Below, one piece after another: positions 24,434-36,062 of a stretch of DNA of 64,000 nucleotides. The translations under genes and the position numbers were made by a program. Each line of letters begins with the position of its first letter. The first letter of the stretch is position 1. The stretch comes from Actinostola sp. cb2023 (taxonomy: Eukaryota > Cnidaria > Anthozoa > Actiniaria > Actinostolidae): contig JAUJYZ010000757.1 in the NCBI GenBank assembly GCA_033675265.1, positions 612,111 to 676,110 of the forward strand, given 5' to 3'. The notes beneath the pieces are model-generated. The model was given only the letters and a program-made list of their open reading frames with translations, was not told the DNA's origin and searched no databases.

Positions 24434-26368
24434 CTTTGTATAAAAATACTGATAGTGTGCTATGAGCGAAAGGAACTGCTCAGTGGAAAAGCTAGCGTGA
24501 TAAGTTTGAAATCACTTCGCCGGCCTTCGTCTTGTTGAATCTGACGATGTGAGATCTCAGATCAGTTTTCAGTTTTATCTGACACTGTTTAGTGCAAATT
24601 ATTCTAGAAGTTGACATCTGTTTCCCAAATTAAACACCAATATACAGATTTAATAAACGAAGGAAAGAAACCTACAATTATCGAGAGACATATCCAAACA
24701 AATTAAGTCGCGCGTAGAAAAGGAAATCATATATGTATTCAATCACAGTAAACAGCGATAAATATTGAAACGTTTCAGTAACAAATTTTAATTAAAGTCA
24801 GTTGTGATACTAGGTACTACAGTAATCAAAACCTACTTAAATACAATAAAAGGAACACACAAAACCACTGCCAATAATCCCCAGTGCGCTATCTGATCCA
24901 GTTTTGTATTCGACTACATAAAGAGATCTGCGACCTGATTGGCTAAGAGCCCTTCAAAGAGTCACTGGTTTTATCTCGTTTTTGAACAGGATGTAAATAA
25001 TATAGCATGCAGAACCTTGATAACTCGTAAAGATTGGTGCTTTAAAATATAGCCGACAACAATGGCAATATATCGACCTAATTCTTATTAAGTACAAAGC
25101 CATCTGCGGTGAACTTGATTACAAGCAAAGCAGATATACACATTTGTAAATAACCCTCTTAAAAGTGAATTACGATTTTTTTAATAATAAGTATGAATGA
25201 ATGATGGGAATGAAGTAATATCCTTTATTTCCAAAATTGCAGACTGAAATGAATTGTTTTGAGTTCACAATGTACCGTAAACTGATCAAAAGGTGATATT
25301 TTGTGCCGAAATTTCGTAACTTCAAATAAATCAGTCAACTGATATTCTGCAACCTGTTCTACATATGGACAGAGGACTCCATGACAGAATTTGCTGGTTA
25401 CAGTAAACAAAAAATTACAGAAGTCGCAATCCATGTACACTACTAATTAGAACACCCGTTTTGACAAAGTACGAAGGTCAATCTGATGTAAAATTAGGGG
25501 CGTTGGGAGGGGGCACGTTGGACAGGTTCCCCTCCCCATCAAATGTCCACTGTTTTACGTAATCGATGTAAATTTTATGATCCGTGAGATCATTTTGTTT
25601 TAATCAGTGAGTTTGCCCCAGGTCCTCTTTTCAATCCTCCCTATATATGTTAAGGGAGGCTCTTGTAGGCTGGTATCAGGTCTTTATTCAAGCTCTGGCT
25701 GGCTAGGACTCATTACAAGTTGTGGTGCGGTCACCTTTATAGTGACGCACTAATTGTCTATCATTATATCAATGTCAGTTTGATCTAGGTTCATGATTGG
25801 CTACGTCCTATGTGATTCTAGATTGTTACAATTATCAAATACGCAATAAGTCGTACAAGTAATCTAAACATTCTATATAGTAACTTCTGAAACACTGCAA
25901 CAAAGTTATACTGTTGAATAGTGAAAATTATAAGTAATCTGATTGTGTCTAAACATTGTAAGTGGGAAATAGGAATAAGAAGTTCTGACGAAGTATAGTG
26001 TCTTTGGGTGTGGTAGATAATTGTGTGGGGACTATGCCAAAATAGGAGGAGACTAAATGATAAGAAAATAAGAAATTGCATGATCTAGAATACAATCTGG
26101 TTCTAGAGATAATGGAACTAAAGTCTTAATGGTATTGACTTAGCTTATCTAGAAGTGTTTGAGAATATACAGCAATTAATAGTATCGGTTAAATCAGTGA
26201 TTCTGTTGTGTAACATATACCACTGTGTCGGGTCTGACACACCGCATTTATCCCAGTCGTTGTCAACTCTTCTTATGTGTTGTTTACTAGTTTAGTAGTA
26301 GTATCAGTACGGCATCTCTGAGATCTCAGCTACTGAATATTCTGCCACTAGTAGCAATCTATCTACGA
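24434..26368. other. Intergenic stretch upstream of the GPCR
   Basis: AT-rich sequence without a recognisable gene. A block near 25648-25690 ('ttaagggaggctct', 'taggctggtatc') recurs at 34967-34995. The minus-strand open frames (25225-25440, 25818-26081) have no recognisable domain or splice partners. Confidence 0.5.
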
Positions 26369-26774
26369 CTAAGTAATACTAACTACATTGCCTACACAGT
26401 ACATGTACGTACTGACATCAGTTTTAGTTTTCTCAGTATTTCTCGTCTGTTTACGTGCACGCCAAACAAGCGCAGGGTTTACGTTGCCCATTTTAGCCAT
26501 GATAGCTTCACATAGAGGATTAGGACTGCAGCAGTACTGTCCTGCATATGGGTCTGAAAACACAAAATAAAGCATGCAATAAATTAATGTTACAAAAAAA
26601 CTTTTCATAAACGAATTTCATCGTGAAAATGAAGTGCCACACTCAGTTTTATTTAGAGCCGTGAATTACTATTTCCATAGTACCGGCTTTTTGCTACAGT
26701 GTTTCGTTTTAATTGCACTGCTCTTAGCCAATCAAAATCGAGAAATGATTTGATAATATTCAGTATTAAAAAAT

Positions 26775-27033
26775 GTTATACACCATTCCAATAAACGTTG
26801 ATCATGGACGATCTGAAATGGATGATCTGGGACCAAACGGAATTGTGAGCTGAGCTTATATTTGCATAATCCATCAAAGTGCTCACTAGAAGTGGCAAAA
26901 GTGTTGGGTTTTGATGCTGACTATATCTTACGAATTATTATAATATCACACCCACAATTCCTCTCGGTCTCAGATCATCCGTTTCAGATCGTCCGTAATC
27001 AACGTTTATTGGAATAGCATGGTGTATATTTAA
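26775..27033. repeat. Foldback element
   Basis: 'tatacaccattccaataaac' at the left faces its near-perfect reverse complement at the right end ('gtttattggaatagcatggt'), with inner pairing around 'gacgatctgaaatggatgat'. About 255 bp, inside a candidate intron of the secreted-protein gene. Confidence 0.8.
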
Positions 27034-27200
27034 CAAATAGAAGATGGCTTTCTATATTCTATACAAAAATGATGCACGCGTGAGCTCTTGCAATGCTTGC
27101 AAGTGGATGCTAGCAAGTGGATGCACGAGCGATAGCGACTGCAAGAGCTCAGAAGTGCATTATTTTTGTATAGAACATAGAAAGCCATCATCTATTTATT
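27034..27200. repeat. Second foldback element abutting the previous one
   Basis: 'atagaagatggctttctata' at the left pairs with 'tatagaacatagaaagccat' at the right (minor mismatches), and 'gagctcttgca' pairs with 'tgcaagagctc'. It follows directly after the preceding hairpin. Confidence 0.75.
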
Positions 27201-27324
27201 TTATAATATAAAAAGTCGAAAATTATTTCACTGGAAAAGACCAACATTCTGAAGTTGTTGTAAGCGTTCGAGTTAATTATTAATATTCAACATTAGTTTA
27301 TGTAAATTAGATAATTACATTCCA

Positions 27325-27490
27325 GCGTGCAGCGCGCGCACTTCAACTAAAATTTTATTCATAAACACAACAGAATTCTGTTCACCATTCTTGTTCTTTT
27401 TTTGATCAAAAACCATAGTTTCGGTGTATCGCAATATGTTTTCAACACCAAAGTTGAGGAAACGTTTGATTTTAAGATTTTAGCTATATT
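27325..27490. repeat. Dispersed repeat, family J, copy 2
   Basis: Matches 20740-20890 over most of its length with scattered substitutions and small indels. Non-coding. Confidence 0.6.
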
Positions 27491-28009
27491 CAGTTTGAAC
27501 CTAAGCTCACAGCCGTGCACCATAAAAAGTTTGAAAATGGTGCACGCCTAGCATATCCAATGAAATCGCGCGTTCTTAGGATGTTACCAATGTTTATATT
27601 ATAAATATATATAGCCTGCCCTCATTATCAAAGATCGATAATCAAAGTGCGAATAAAGATTGACGAACTCCATTATTAAAGTCTCTGACACATCACTAAC
27701 TTACTAGTTCCTTGACCATCTTTCTGTTTGCGGGGTTTTGAGTTCAGTTTCGCCTGAGCGCAATCGATGTTACTCTTGTCTGTATCAATCCCCGCTTTCT
27801 TCAATTCCAGTATTTCTTGAGCTCAACAGTTCTTCACAGAACGACGAGCTTTGGATACTGAAAGTTGAAAACAGATTCATTATACAGAAAGTGTTCTAAA
27901 TTTAATTTGATAAGTACAAACAACCAGGATTTTTTTCAGCCAAATTGTTTATGTTTGGACGGGCTACGCTTATTCGTACAGGGTTAGAATTGTCAACTGA
28001 ACTTTCGGT

Positions 28010-28522
28010 TTACAATAAGCCACTTCACGCTTTCGTCCGCCATTTTGAATTGGGGCAAACGCACGGAAATTCATGTAAATGTGGATCACTTTGGCTTGCC
28101 GTAACTCCACTCGATTTTGTTGGATTTTCACAAACTTACCATTTTAGACAAGATGTATTCTTTGTTATTTATGACCTATAATATGATGAGTATTGGAAGG
28201 CTACAAATCGAGAAAAAAAGATTTTTGTTTTCAAAATAAAACGTTCGGCACGTGAATATATGCAAATTAGCTCGAATTTTTAAGATACATTGGTGAAAAG
28301 AAGATTGACTCGTAAAAGGCATAGGTAGTTAAAACACCTACATTGGTCTTATTTTCACTCCAACAACTGGCATGCAACTGTTGATTATCGAAGTTTAAAT
28401 GTTGAAAATCCATCAAAATCGAGCGGAGTTATGGGAAGCCAAAGTGATCCAGATTTCTATACATTTCCGCGCGTTTGCCCCAATTCAAAATGGCGGACGA
28501 AAGCGTGAAGTGGCTTATTTAG
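28010..28522. mobile_element. Foldback element with ~110-bp arms
   Basis: The left arm starts near 'aataagccacttcacgcttt' and contains 'cgtccgccattttgaattgg'. The right arm is its reverse complement and ends near 'gtgaagtggcttattt'. The arms include CCGCCATTTTG, a YY1-like motif, in both orientations. Confidence 0.8.
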
Positions 28523-28650
28523 CTAGCTGCTTGCCGTTCAAGACCGGCTAAACGAACTAATTATATTCAGTGAAGGATTACACTCTTGATACTGAAACCA
28601 ATCTAGCTATACATACGACAATCGAATAATAGGAAAGTTCAACGAATACA

Positions 28651-28868
28651 AGAAGAAGAAGAAGAAGAAGAAGAAGAAGAAGAAGAAGAAGAAGAAGAAG
28701 AAGAAGAAGAAGAAGAAGAAGAAGAAGAAGAAGAAGAAGAAGAAGAGAAGAAGAAGAAGAAGAAGAAGAAGAAGAAGAAGAAGAAGAAGAAGAAGAAGAA
28801 GAAGAAGAAGAAGAAGAAGAAGAAGAAGAAGAAGAAGAAGAAGAAGAACAACAACAACAACAACATCA
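28651..28868. repeat. (GAA)n microsatellite with a short CAA tail
   Basis: About 200 bp of GAA units, interrupted once near 28745, followed by several CAA units. On the minus strand it is (TTC)n, placed about 20 nt past the candidate donor at 28885. The poly-Leu/Phe/Ser frames are artefacts. Confidence 0.97.
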
Positions 28869-28936
28869 AAGAATAGTGTACTTACAGCGCTCTGGTTTGG
28901 CTTGAACTTCATTCATGGCAAACACACCAACGACCA

Positions 28937-30122
28937 GGGTGTTCGGAAAACTAAGACCCCCGAAACTAATGACCCTAAGACCCTAAGACCCTAAGACCCT
29001 AAGACCCTAAGAAATTATAAAATGTCCAAATCAGGCAAATCCATGTTCTGTACTTTAATATTAATTGGGTGACGTTCAGTTCAGCTCAGCTAGTTCAAAA
29101 AAGTTTGAGTGATAAATTGCCGGGATGATATGCCGAATAGAACTTAAAATATCCTGTCTTTTCGACTTTTTCGGCTTTTCATGAATAAAACCACCCCCAG
29201 AAAAACAGCTTCTTACTTTGAGGAGTAAAATCCACGTATCAGTGGTTTTCCAGTGGCAGTTTTTTAAATCAATCAGTCAAGATAAGTCATGTCTTACGGC
29301 AGCGACAAAGCAGCCGCCATCTTTGACACAGGTAACCCATACACAGGGATATACAAGAACTATTCTTCCAATTAGTTAATTTCATTCATCTGAATGACAT
29401 ATTTACATATTAAATCCATCTTCTTGATGTTTTAAACCGCGTATGGTTCTTTTGGTTGATAAGTCTAAAGGCTGGAGGAACGCTGTTTCCTTCCATTAGG
29501 ACCGGCTCTATGGGTTTCCTGTGGTAGGGCATAATTGTGTTTGGGTTACCTGTGTTAAATATGGCGGCTACTGACTATCCGTAAAATCTTATCTTCGGCC
29601 AACTGATTAGTTGAAAAACGACCACTGGAAAACCACTGGACACGTGAATTTTACTCCTCAAAGTAAGAAGCAGCTTCTTACTTTGAGGAGTAAAAATGGG
29701 GGTAGTTTTACTCATGGAAAGCCGAAAAGACAGGATATTTTAAGCCGGAGTTTAAGTTATATTAGACACTTTCCGATTTAGCGGCATTGGCATAATATAT
29801 TCCACGCTCGATAACAATGACCGCCATACTGTATATGCCTATTCCGCTCATATGCCGCTAAATCGGAAATGTCTATTCGATATCATCGAGCCAACTATCA
29901 CCGGCTCAGACGGCAGAGAAACTCATGGAATTTTGAAGCTAAACGTGGTGCGAACACAGCCTTTCCTCTGTTCTCTTCTTTTTTTATTAAAGTACGGAAC
30001 ATTGGATTTGCCTGATTTGGACATTTTATGATTTCTTAGGGTCTTAGGGTCTTAGGGTCTTAGGGTCTTAGGGTCTTAGGCCTAGGGTCTTAGTTTTGGG
30101 GGTCTTAGTTTTCCGAACACCC
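28937..30122. mobile_element. Foldback transposon 1 with TTAGGGTC-type subterminal repeats and 10-bp TSD
   Basis: The terminal inverted repeats (over 130 bp) start 'gggtgttcggaaaactaaga', followed by several units of 'ccctaaga', a telomere-like octamer. The sequence 'ccaacgacca' flanks both sides (28927-28936 and 30123-30132) as a perfect target duplication. Inside are further nested inverted repeats, such as 29140-29260 against 29600-29745 and 29762-29880. No transposase reading frame. Long TIRs and a 10-bp TSD resemble non-autonomous Mutator-like elements, by inference. Confidence 0.85.
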
Positions 30123-30144
30123 CCAACGACCAACATCCTGAGAG

Positions 30145-32286
30145 CGGCAGGTACAAAACGCAGACTGGAATCTGCAGACTAGAATCTGCAGACTAGAATC
30201 TGCAGACTGGAATCTGCAGACTAGAATCTGCAGACTAGAATCTGCAGACTAGCAATGAAATTCAAGGAAAAGACTTGAAAGTTGAATGACCGAATAAATA
30301 CATTCATCGCTTAATTAAGCTTATAGCTCGGCGAAACTGTGTCATAATTGTATAAATTAAATATAATACCAGCATATCCAACTGTCTTGTGAACTTTCAA
30401 ACATCTAGTATTGAGATAACAGTCTCCTGAGCGTATTTACTTGAGCTACATGAAGCTGAGTCCTAGTTAGAGATCGAAATCACGACTCACATTCGATAAC
30501 GGGCCAAGCACTCGGTCGCCATTATCGTCACACAACAGACGAAAACCACAGGAAGCCCAATTCCCCCAGTCTGCATTTTGTCCCTGAGGGGCCTCCAGGT
30601 ACAAAACGAAGACTGGAACAAAATTGCCAGAAAATTGCCAGAAAGTATGAACAAAACTCACCGTCAAGGGATTGGGACATGAAGTTTAACTTCGAAATCA
30701 CAATGCCATTACGGTCACACAGCAGACGAAAACCACAGGAAGCCCAATACCCCCAGTCTGCATTTTGTCCCTGAGGGGCCTCCAGGTACAAAACGCAGAC
30801 TGGAACAAAATTGCCAGAAAATATGAACAAAACTCAACGTCAAGGGATTGGGACATGAAGTTTAACTTCGAAATCACAATGCCATTACCGTCACACAGCA
30901 GACGAAAACCACAGGAAGCCCAATACCCCCAGTCTGCATTTTGTCTCTGCATTTTGTCCCTGAGGGGCCTCCAGGTACAAAACGCAGACTGGAACAAAAT
31001 TGCCAGAAAATTGCCAGAAAATATGAACAAAACTCAACGTCAAGGGATTGGGACATGAAGTTTAACTTCGAAATCACAATGCCATTACCGTCACACAGCA
31101 GACGAAAACCACAGGAAGCCCAATACCCCCAGTCTGCATTTTGTCCCTGAGGGGCCTCCTCCTCCCTTGACGTTGAGTTAAGTTCGTTTTTTTCTGGCAA
31201 TTTTGTTCCAGTCTGCGTTTTGTACCTGGAGGCCCCTCAGGGACAAAATGCAGACTGGGGGTATTGGGCTTCCTGTGTTTTCGTCTGCTGTGTGACGGTA
31301 ATGGCATTGTGATTTCGAAGTTAAACTTCATGTCCCAATCCCTTGACGTTGAGTTTTGTTCATATTTTCTGGCAATTTTCTGGCAATTTTGTTCCAGTCT
31401 GCGTTTTGTACCTGGAGGCCCCTCAGGGACAAAATGCAGACTGGGGGTATTGGGCTTCCTGTGGTTTTCGTCTGCTGTGTGACGGTAATGGCATTGTGAT
31501 TTCGAAGTTAAACTTCATGTCCCAATCCCTTGACGTTGAGTTTTGTTCATATTTTCTGACAATTTTGTTCCAGTCTGCGTTTTGTACCTGGAGGCCCCTC
31601 AGGGACAAAATGCAGACTGGGGGTATTGGGCTTCCTGTGGTTTTCGTCTGCTGTGTGACGGTAATGGCATTGTGATTTCGAAGTTAAACTTCATGTCCCA
31701 ATCCCTTGACGTTGAGTTTTGTTCATATTTTCTGACAATTTGTTCCAGTCTTCGTTTTGTACCTGGAGGCCCCTCAGGGACAAAATGCAGACTGGGGGAA
31801 TTGGGCTTCCTGTGGTTTTCGTCTGTTGTGTGACGATAATGGCGACCGAGTGATTGGCCCGTTATCGAATGTGAGTCGTGATTTCGATCTCTAACTAGGA
31901 CTCAGCTTCATGTAGCTCAAGTAAATACGCTCAGGAGACTGTTATCTCAATACTAGATGTTTGAAAGTTCACAAGACAGTTGGATATGCTGGTATTATGT
32001 TTAATTTATACAATTATGACACAGTTTCGCCGAGCTATAAGCTTAATTAAGCGATGAATGTATTTATTCGGTCATTCAACTTTCAAGTCTTTTCCTTGAA
32101 TTTCATTGCTAGTCTGCAGATTCTAGTCTGCAGATTCTAGTCTGCAGATTCTAGTCTGCAGATTCCAGTCTGCAGATTCTAGTCTGCAGATTCTAGTCTG
32201 CAGATTCCAGTCTGCAGATTCTAGTCTGCAGATTCCAGTCTGCAGATTCTAGTCTGCAGATTCCAGTCTGCGTTTTGTACCTGCCG
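30145..32286. mobile_element. Foldback transposon 2: 2.1-kb palindrome with 10-bp TSD
   Basis: The ends 'cggcaggtac' and 'gtacctgccg' are flanked by 'atcctgagag' on both sides (30135-30144 and 32287-32296). Nearly the whole element is two inverted arms about a centre near 31190. Each arm has terminal 'gactagaatctgcagact' units, a unique block, and inner tandem units of about 170 bp ('ccagtctgcattttgtccct' and others). The many open frames in it come from the inner repeats. No transposase seen. It inserted about 12 bp (pre-insertion distance) from transposon 1, and its ends carry CAG|GTAC, a donor-like site. Confidence 0.88.
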
Positions 32287-32457
32287 ATCCTGAGAGTCAA
32301 AATCATTTTTGTGCCTTCCCAGATTTTAGTCTTGAATGCTAGCTAAAAATCATGAGAAAATACTACCCCTAATTACTCTACTAACATTTTATGAGCTTGA
32401 TAAACTATAAAATCAAAAGTAATAAAATTACTATCGAATGTGTACCTTTTTCAAAGA

Positions 32458-32588
32458 TACTCGACTGACTTCAGAAGACTGTCAATGCAGTCATTCTAGA
32501 TCTATAAATATTCACTAGCCATTCTTGACTGACTTCAGAAGACTTGTCAATGCAGTCATTCTAGATCTATAAATATTCACTAGCCATA
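32458..32588. repeat. Tandem duplication, two units of ~60 bp
   Basis: 'gactgacttcagaagact' through 'aaatattcactagccat' is present twice in a row with one small indel. Confidence 0.85.
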
Positions 32589-33087
32589 ACAAAAATCCAC
32601 CTGATTAATTCACTACTCAATTATTTATCGCTGACCCGGCCCGTTTCTGAATTGTCAACCATATATCGTTTCATGTTAGTTAGATATGCGTTTTAGTCAG
32701 CCATCGTTGCTTGAACCTCACACTGCCATTTTTTTACTCAAGCTGATTCTAGTTGACACACGATATATTTTCAATTTGAAAATCTACACCGCAGACTGAT
32801 CCAGCATTACGTGGAAAGCGTTGGCTTCCACATGTATCGCCATTTAGTTGGTAGCAGCTAGGTTAACTTACAAGACATACCAACAATCAACCCGACATTC
32901 ATTGCCCCGTATTTCATGAACAGTTCACAAAACATTTAAAAAATCCCATTCATTTCAACCTGAACAAGAGGTACTTTGGTGAAAATTCGTTATCAGTTTA
33001 ACGAAACTAAATTCGCATTTTTTTAATTTGTGTTTACCGAATCTTGTGCAACGGTGTAACGCCATTATAAAAGTAAAATATATAAAT

Positions 33088-33343
33088 TATTTACCGCCGA
33101 TTCTGATGAAACGCGACCACCTAGACTTTTAGGATTGAGTTTGTAAAGCTCTAACGTGCTAGAATAACTTTCATATTGGTTTAGTCTTGTAGGAAATGGC
33201 TAATAAACGATACAATTGAATTATTGAGCGAAAACTCTTCATTACTTCGATGATTCATGTGATTACGTCCACCTAATGCAAACTACAAACCATCAAATCA
33301 AAGTCTAGGTGGTCGCGTTTCATCGGAATCGGCGGTAATAATG
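33088..33343. repeat. Palindromic element
   Basis: 'attatttaccgccgattctg' at the left faces its near reverse complement at the right end. The arms are about 46 bp and include 'gaaacgcgaccacctagact'. A hammerhead-like core follows within 15 bp of the right arm. Confidence 0.8.
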
Positions 33344-33357
33344 TAATATTTTTGCAG

Positions 33358-33385
33358 ACGTTTCCAGGCTACGCCTCTTCTTCAG
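33358..33385 (-). ncRNA. Hammerhead ribozyme-like core, copy 1 (Penelope/retrozyme type)
   Basis: The minus strand reads CTGAAGA, then a short hairpin with AGGC-GTA-GCCT as stem II, then GAAACGTC. This matches the invariant hammerhead order CUGANGA - stem II - GAAA. The palindromic ACGU stem III and GUC cleavage triplet are typical of minimal hammerheads from Penelope-like elements. Stem I is weak. Catalysis is not established. Confidence 0.5.
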
Positions 33386-34381
33386 TGTAAACACTCCACT
33401 TCGTTAAAATACATTTTTTTTAATGTTTTATTTTTTCAATGTTTTATTTTGCTGGTTTACGATGCTTTCTACACGAGGGATACTATAGGAAGACGAATTT
33501 AATCTGGTGGGTTTTTATTTTTGGACAAAGGGGCGTCTTTTCTCTCTTCCCCTCCCCCAAACAAAATAACCCGCAGACCGCTATGTTTTGACCGGTACTG
33601 TCAACATGGTTCATATGCTGCTATAAATAATGGTTTCTAATATTTTGTCGCGACTTTTAAAGAAAGCAGTTTTATTAATTTCTTTAATTACATTATTTCC
33701 CCTGGCAGAATAAGAATCACAATACTGAAATGTACAGTTAAATCGTCATAGCATAGAAATATAAGACAGTATAGTAGTAGACAGTCTTACACAAGAAACA
33801 AGAAACATTATATTACAAAATGAAAAGATGCTATCGTTTCTAAGCTAGCTAGTCAGTACACGAGCCCGATGCCATTACTGACCGATTAGTCTTAATCAAG
33901 GGTTCCTCTCAACAATGAAAAAAAATAGTTGCAGAGAAAATGGTTTTAAATTCAAGAGAGAATCGTGCTGCCCCTTATTTTACATCAAGTTACGTTTCTT
34001 TAGATTTAGTCATTTCCAACATTTTATGCTGAGAAACTATGGGCTCCTGACACCACACACTCGTTCTAATAATAGGGGATGCAGGACAGATAGTTGAACA
34101 CTGACCAAAACCTTTCTTCATAATCAGTTTCTACAGGTTGCACTTCTAAGTTACTCGCTTTGTGACTACAAGTTTAGGGGTGTTTAAGACCAGAATCTAA
34201 CCCTGGTTTATAAAGATGTTTACAAGAATAATCATTATCATTCAAAGTGCAACCACGGCAACCGCAGAGCTTTCAGAACTGAAAACTTGAGTTTAAATGA
34301 CTTTCAATTGAACTACCGTATTTTTCAGGTATCGTCCATACGTTTTTACGTCAGTAAACTATTCGAAAACGGGGGTTTTCG

Positions 34382-34438
34382 CAAAAGGGAGAGGGGGAAG
34401 GGGAGAGGCTGAGGGAGGAGGGGAGAGGGGGAGGACAC
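34382..34438. repeat. Purine-rich low-complexity tract
   Basis: A run of G and A (gggagaggggg types) over about 55 bp with only two pyrimidines. Confidence 0.85.
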
Positions 34439-35059
34439 ACTTCTTACTACACCCCTCTATCTGCACAGGCTATAGTTACATCTTACTATTTTCTGTGAAG
34501 ACAAAATCTTTTGAAGGTTGCACTTCAAAGCTAATGGTTATAGTTACACGCAAAACCAGCTCTATACAACCTAAAAAAGGCGGTTTTCTTAGTTTAAGGA
34601 ATATGAATTCAAAAGGTTATTAATTTAAATCATATAAAAGTCCTTTTTGGCTCAAGCAGCATACACGTTACCATTTGAGTATCTTTATCAGTTAAATGTA
34701 AAATGATTGATTTTTTAAATAATATAATACGCTTTCTAGATAATGGTCTCTTCAACAGTTGTCTAGTGGGATCCCTGTGTTAACACAGGAACTCCAAAGG
34801 AGAACAGAGATGGAGACTCTCATTGCCACTGTTCATGGGTGTACATTTAAAACTAAAATGAATGGATGGTTTAGGTTTCAACATGCTGCACGTGTTGGTT
34901 GTCCGTCCCAGTGTTGATGGTGCCGACCTGAAAGAATCATGGAAAACAGGATTACATAAAGTGTTAAGGGAGGCTCTCGGTAGGCTGGTATCGGCTCTGC
35001 TTGTTTATTTGCACTTTGAAATAATAAGGAAATACATCTGCAAAGTCGAGATCTAACTA

Positions 35060-35348
35060 CAGCTATTTCAAAAAAGGTTGGTGAATGTTTTGTTGCATGT
35101 TGCATGTTGCATACCCAGCCCGAAATGCACTATGGGCAATGTGAAAAGAGTCAACGAAAGGTCACAACAATGTAGACTCTGCGAATTTTCCCAAACTTTG
35201 TCTTCGCAATATGGAGCCAGCATATTTTCTTCTGTATGTGCATGCTGACATTATTTATATATGATCCACAATACATTTCCGGCTTGGTATGCAAGATGCA
35301 AGATGCAAGATGCAACAAAACCTTCACCAACCTTTTTTGAAATAGCTG
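35060..35348. mobile_element. TA-flanked MITE, family A, copy 1
   Basis: The ends 'cagctatttcaaaaaaggtt' and its reverse complement are flanked by TA. The interior contains 'gcccgaaatgcactatgggc' and 'agcatattttcttctgtatg'. A second copy is at 63419-63715. It fits a Tc1/mariner-type non-autonomous element. Confidence 0.8.
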
Positions 35349-36056
35349 TATATCCCTCTGTGGATTGACAGTATGAAGAGAGACAGGTGTCAGTGGTTGG
35401 ACATTTAGCTTCATTGGCATGGGAAGGTAGACTAGATCGCAGCTCATGGGAGAAGCAGAAGAAAGGAAAAAAAAAATGGAACAGGAGTGGGAACATTTCT
35501 TTGTTGTCTATTTTTTCTTTGGTGTTTCTTTTGTGTTCAAAATGTTTTCCTGGTTTAACTTGTTTAGGACATTATTTTACTTTCATAATCCACTATCTTT
35601 CGGTTTTCTTTCCTAAACATGAAACTTGCCACCAATAAAACCCTAAACCTAAACTTTCAAAAACAACCCTAATGTAACCAGTTGCAACATCGAATCACTG
35701 TACAGAAAAGGATGACAGCTGTACATTTTACCACAATCCTTTGCGAACCTAAACCAGTACTACTGTCACTGTACAGTACAAGATGGCGGCTGTACATTTT
35801 ACCACAATCCTTTGCGAATCCAAGTCAGTACTACTCACAACAACAAACAGGTTCCCATAAATAACTTACAAATTTTGATGTTCTCGAAACTCTCTGCTGT
35901 GATGCATTAACAAGGTATGGTGTTTAGAGTGCAAAGGATTGTGGCGACACCATCTTTTTCAGTCCAGCAAATTCAAAATCATAGAATAACTGTAGTGAAT
36001 AAATACATCGATGACCAGTGTACTAACCTTATTGTTACATGTACATATATTTGAGA

Positions 36057-36062
36057 TTTATT
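36057..36062 (-). terminator. Poly(A) signal overlapping the TMEM87 stop codon
   Basis: The minus strand reads GAT-TAA-TAAATC, so the last two bases of the stop codon are the first two of AATAAA. No other AATAAA follows within about 60 bases. If used, the 3' UTR is only a few tens of nucleotides long. Confidence 0.55.

Larger units (their letters stand above)
26369..32306 (-). pseudogene. Tentative small secreted Cys-containing protein gene, first exon split by two transposons
   Basis: I do not recognise the family. Three candidate exons join in phase: 32306 to 28886 (interrupted), 27821-27705 (or 27857-27705), and 26553-26369. With both transposons and one copy of each target duplication left out, exon 1 has an ATG at 32304-32306, a hydrophobic leader and an AKPER mature start, which resembles a signal peptide. 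The strong acceptor at 27858 introduces an in-frame TGA after KNC. A weaker acceptor (ttgag) at 27822 keeps phase and avoids it. Exon 2 contains ILELKKAGIDTDKSNIDC; exon 3 contains YCCSPNPLCEAI and ends at a TAG at 26369. The gene may be dead, or the transposons may be spliced out. Expression evidence is absent, so the whole model is uncertain. Confidence 0.35.
32307..36060. other. Repeat-rich intergenic region between the secreted-gene candidate and TMEM87
   Basis: It contains a tandem duplication of about 60 bp (32455-32588), a palindromic element (33088-33343), a hammerhead-like core (33358-33385), a purine-rich tract (34382-34438), a TA-flanked MITE (35060-35348) and two near-duplicate blocks with 'ttttaccacaatcctttgcg' (35728 and 35797). 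No gene recognised. Confidence 0.5.

Noticed and set aside
30150..30260. Regularly spaced short repeats resembling a CRISPR array
   Set aside because: Units are contiguous 18-mers without unique spacers, in an animal genome and in a transposon end.
30467..31833. Several 60-110 aa frames on both strands
   Set aside because: All derive from inner tandem units of the palindromic transposon; mirror-image frames occur on both arms.
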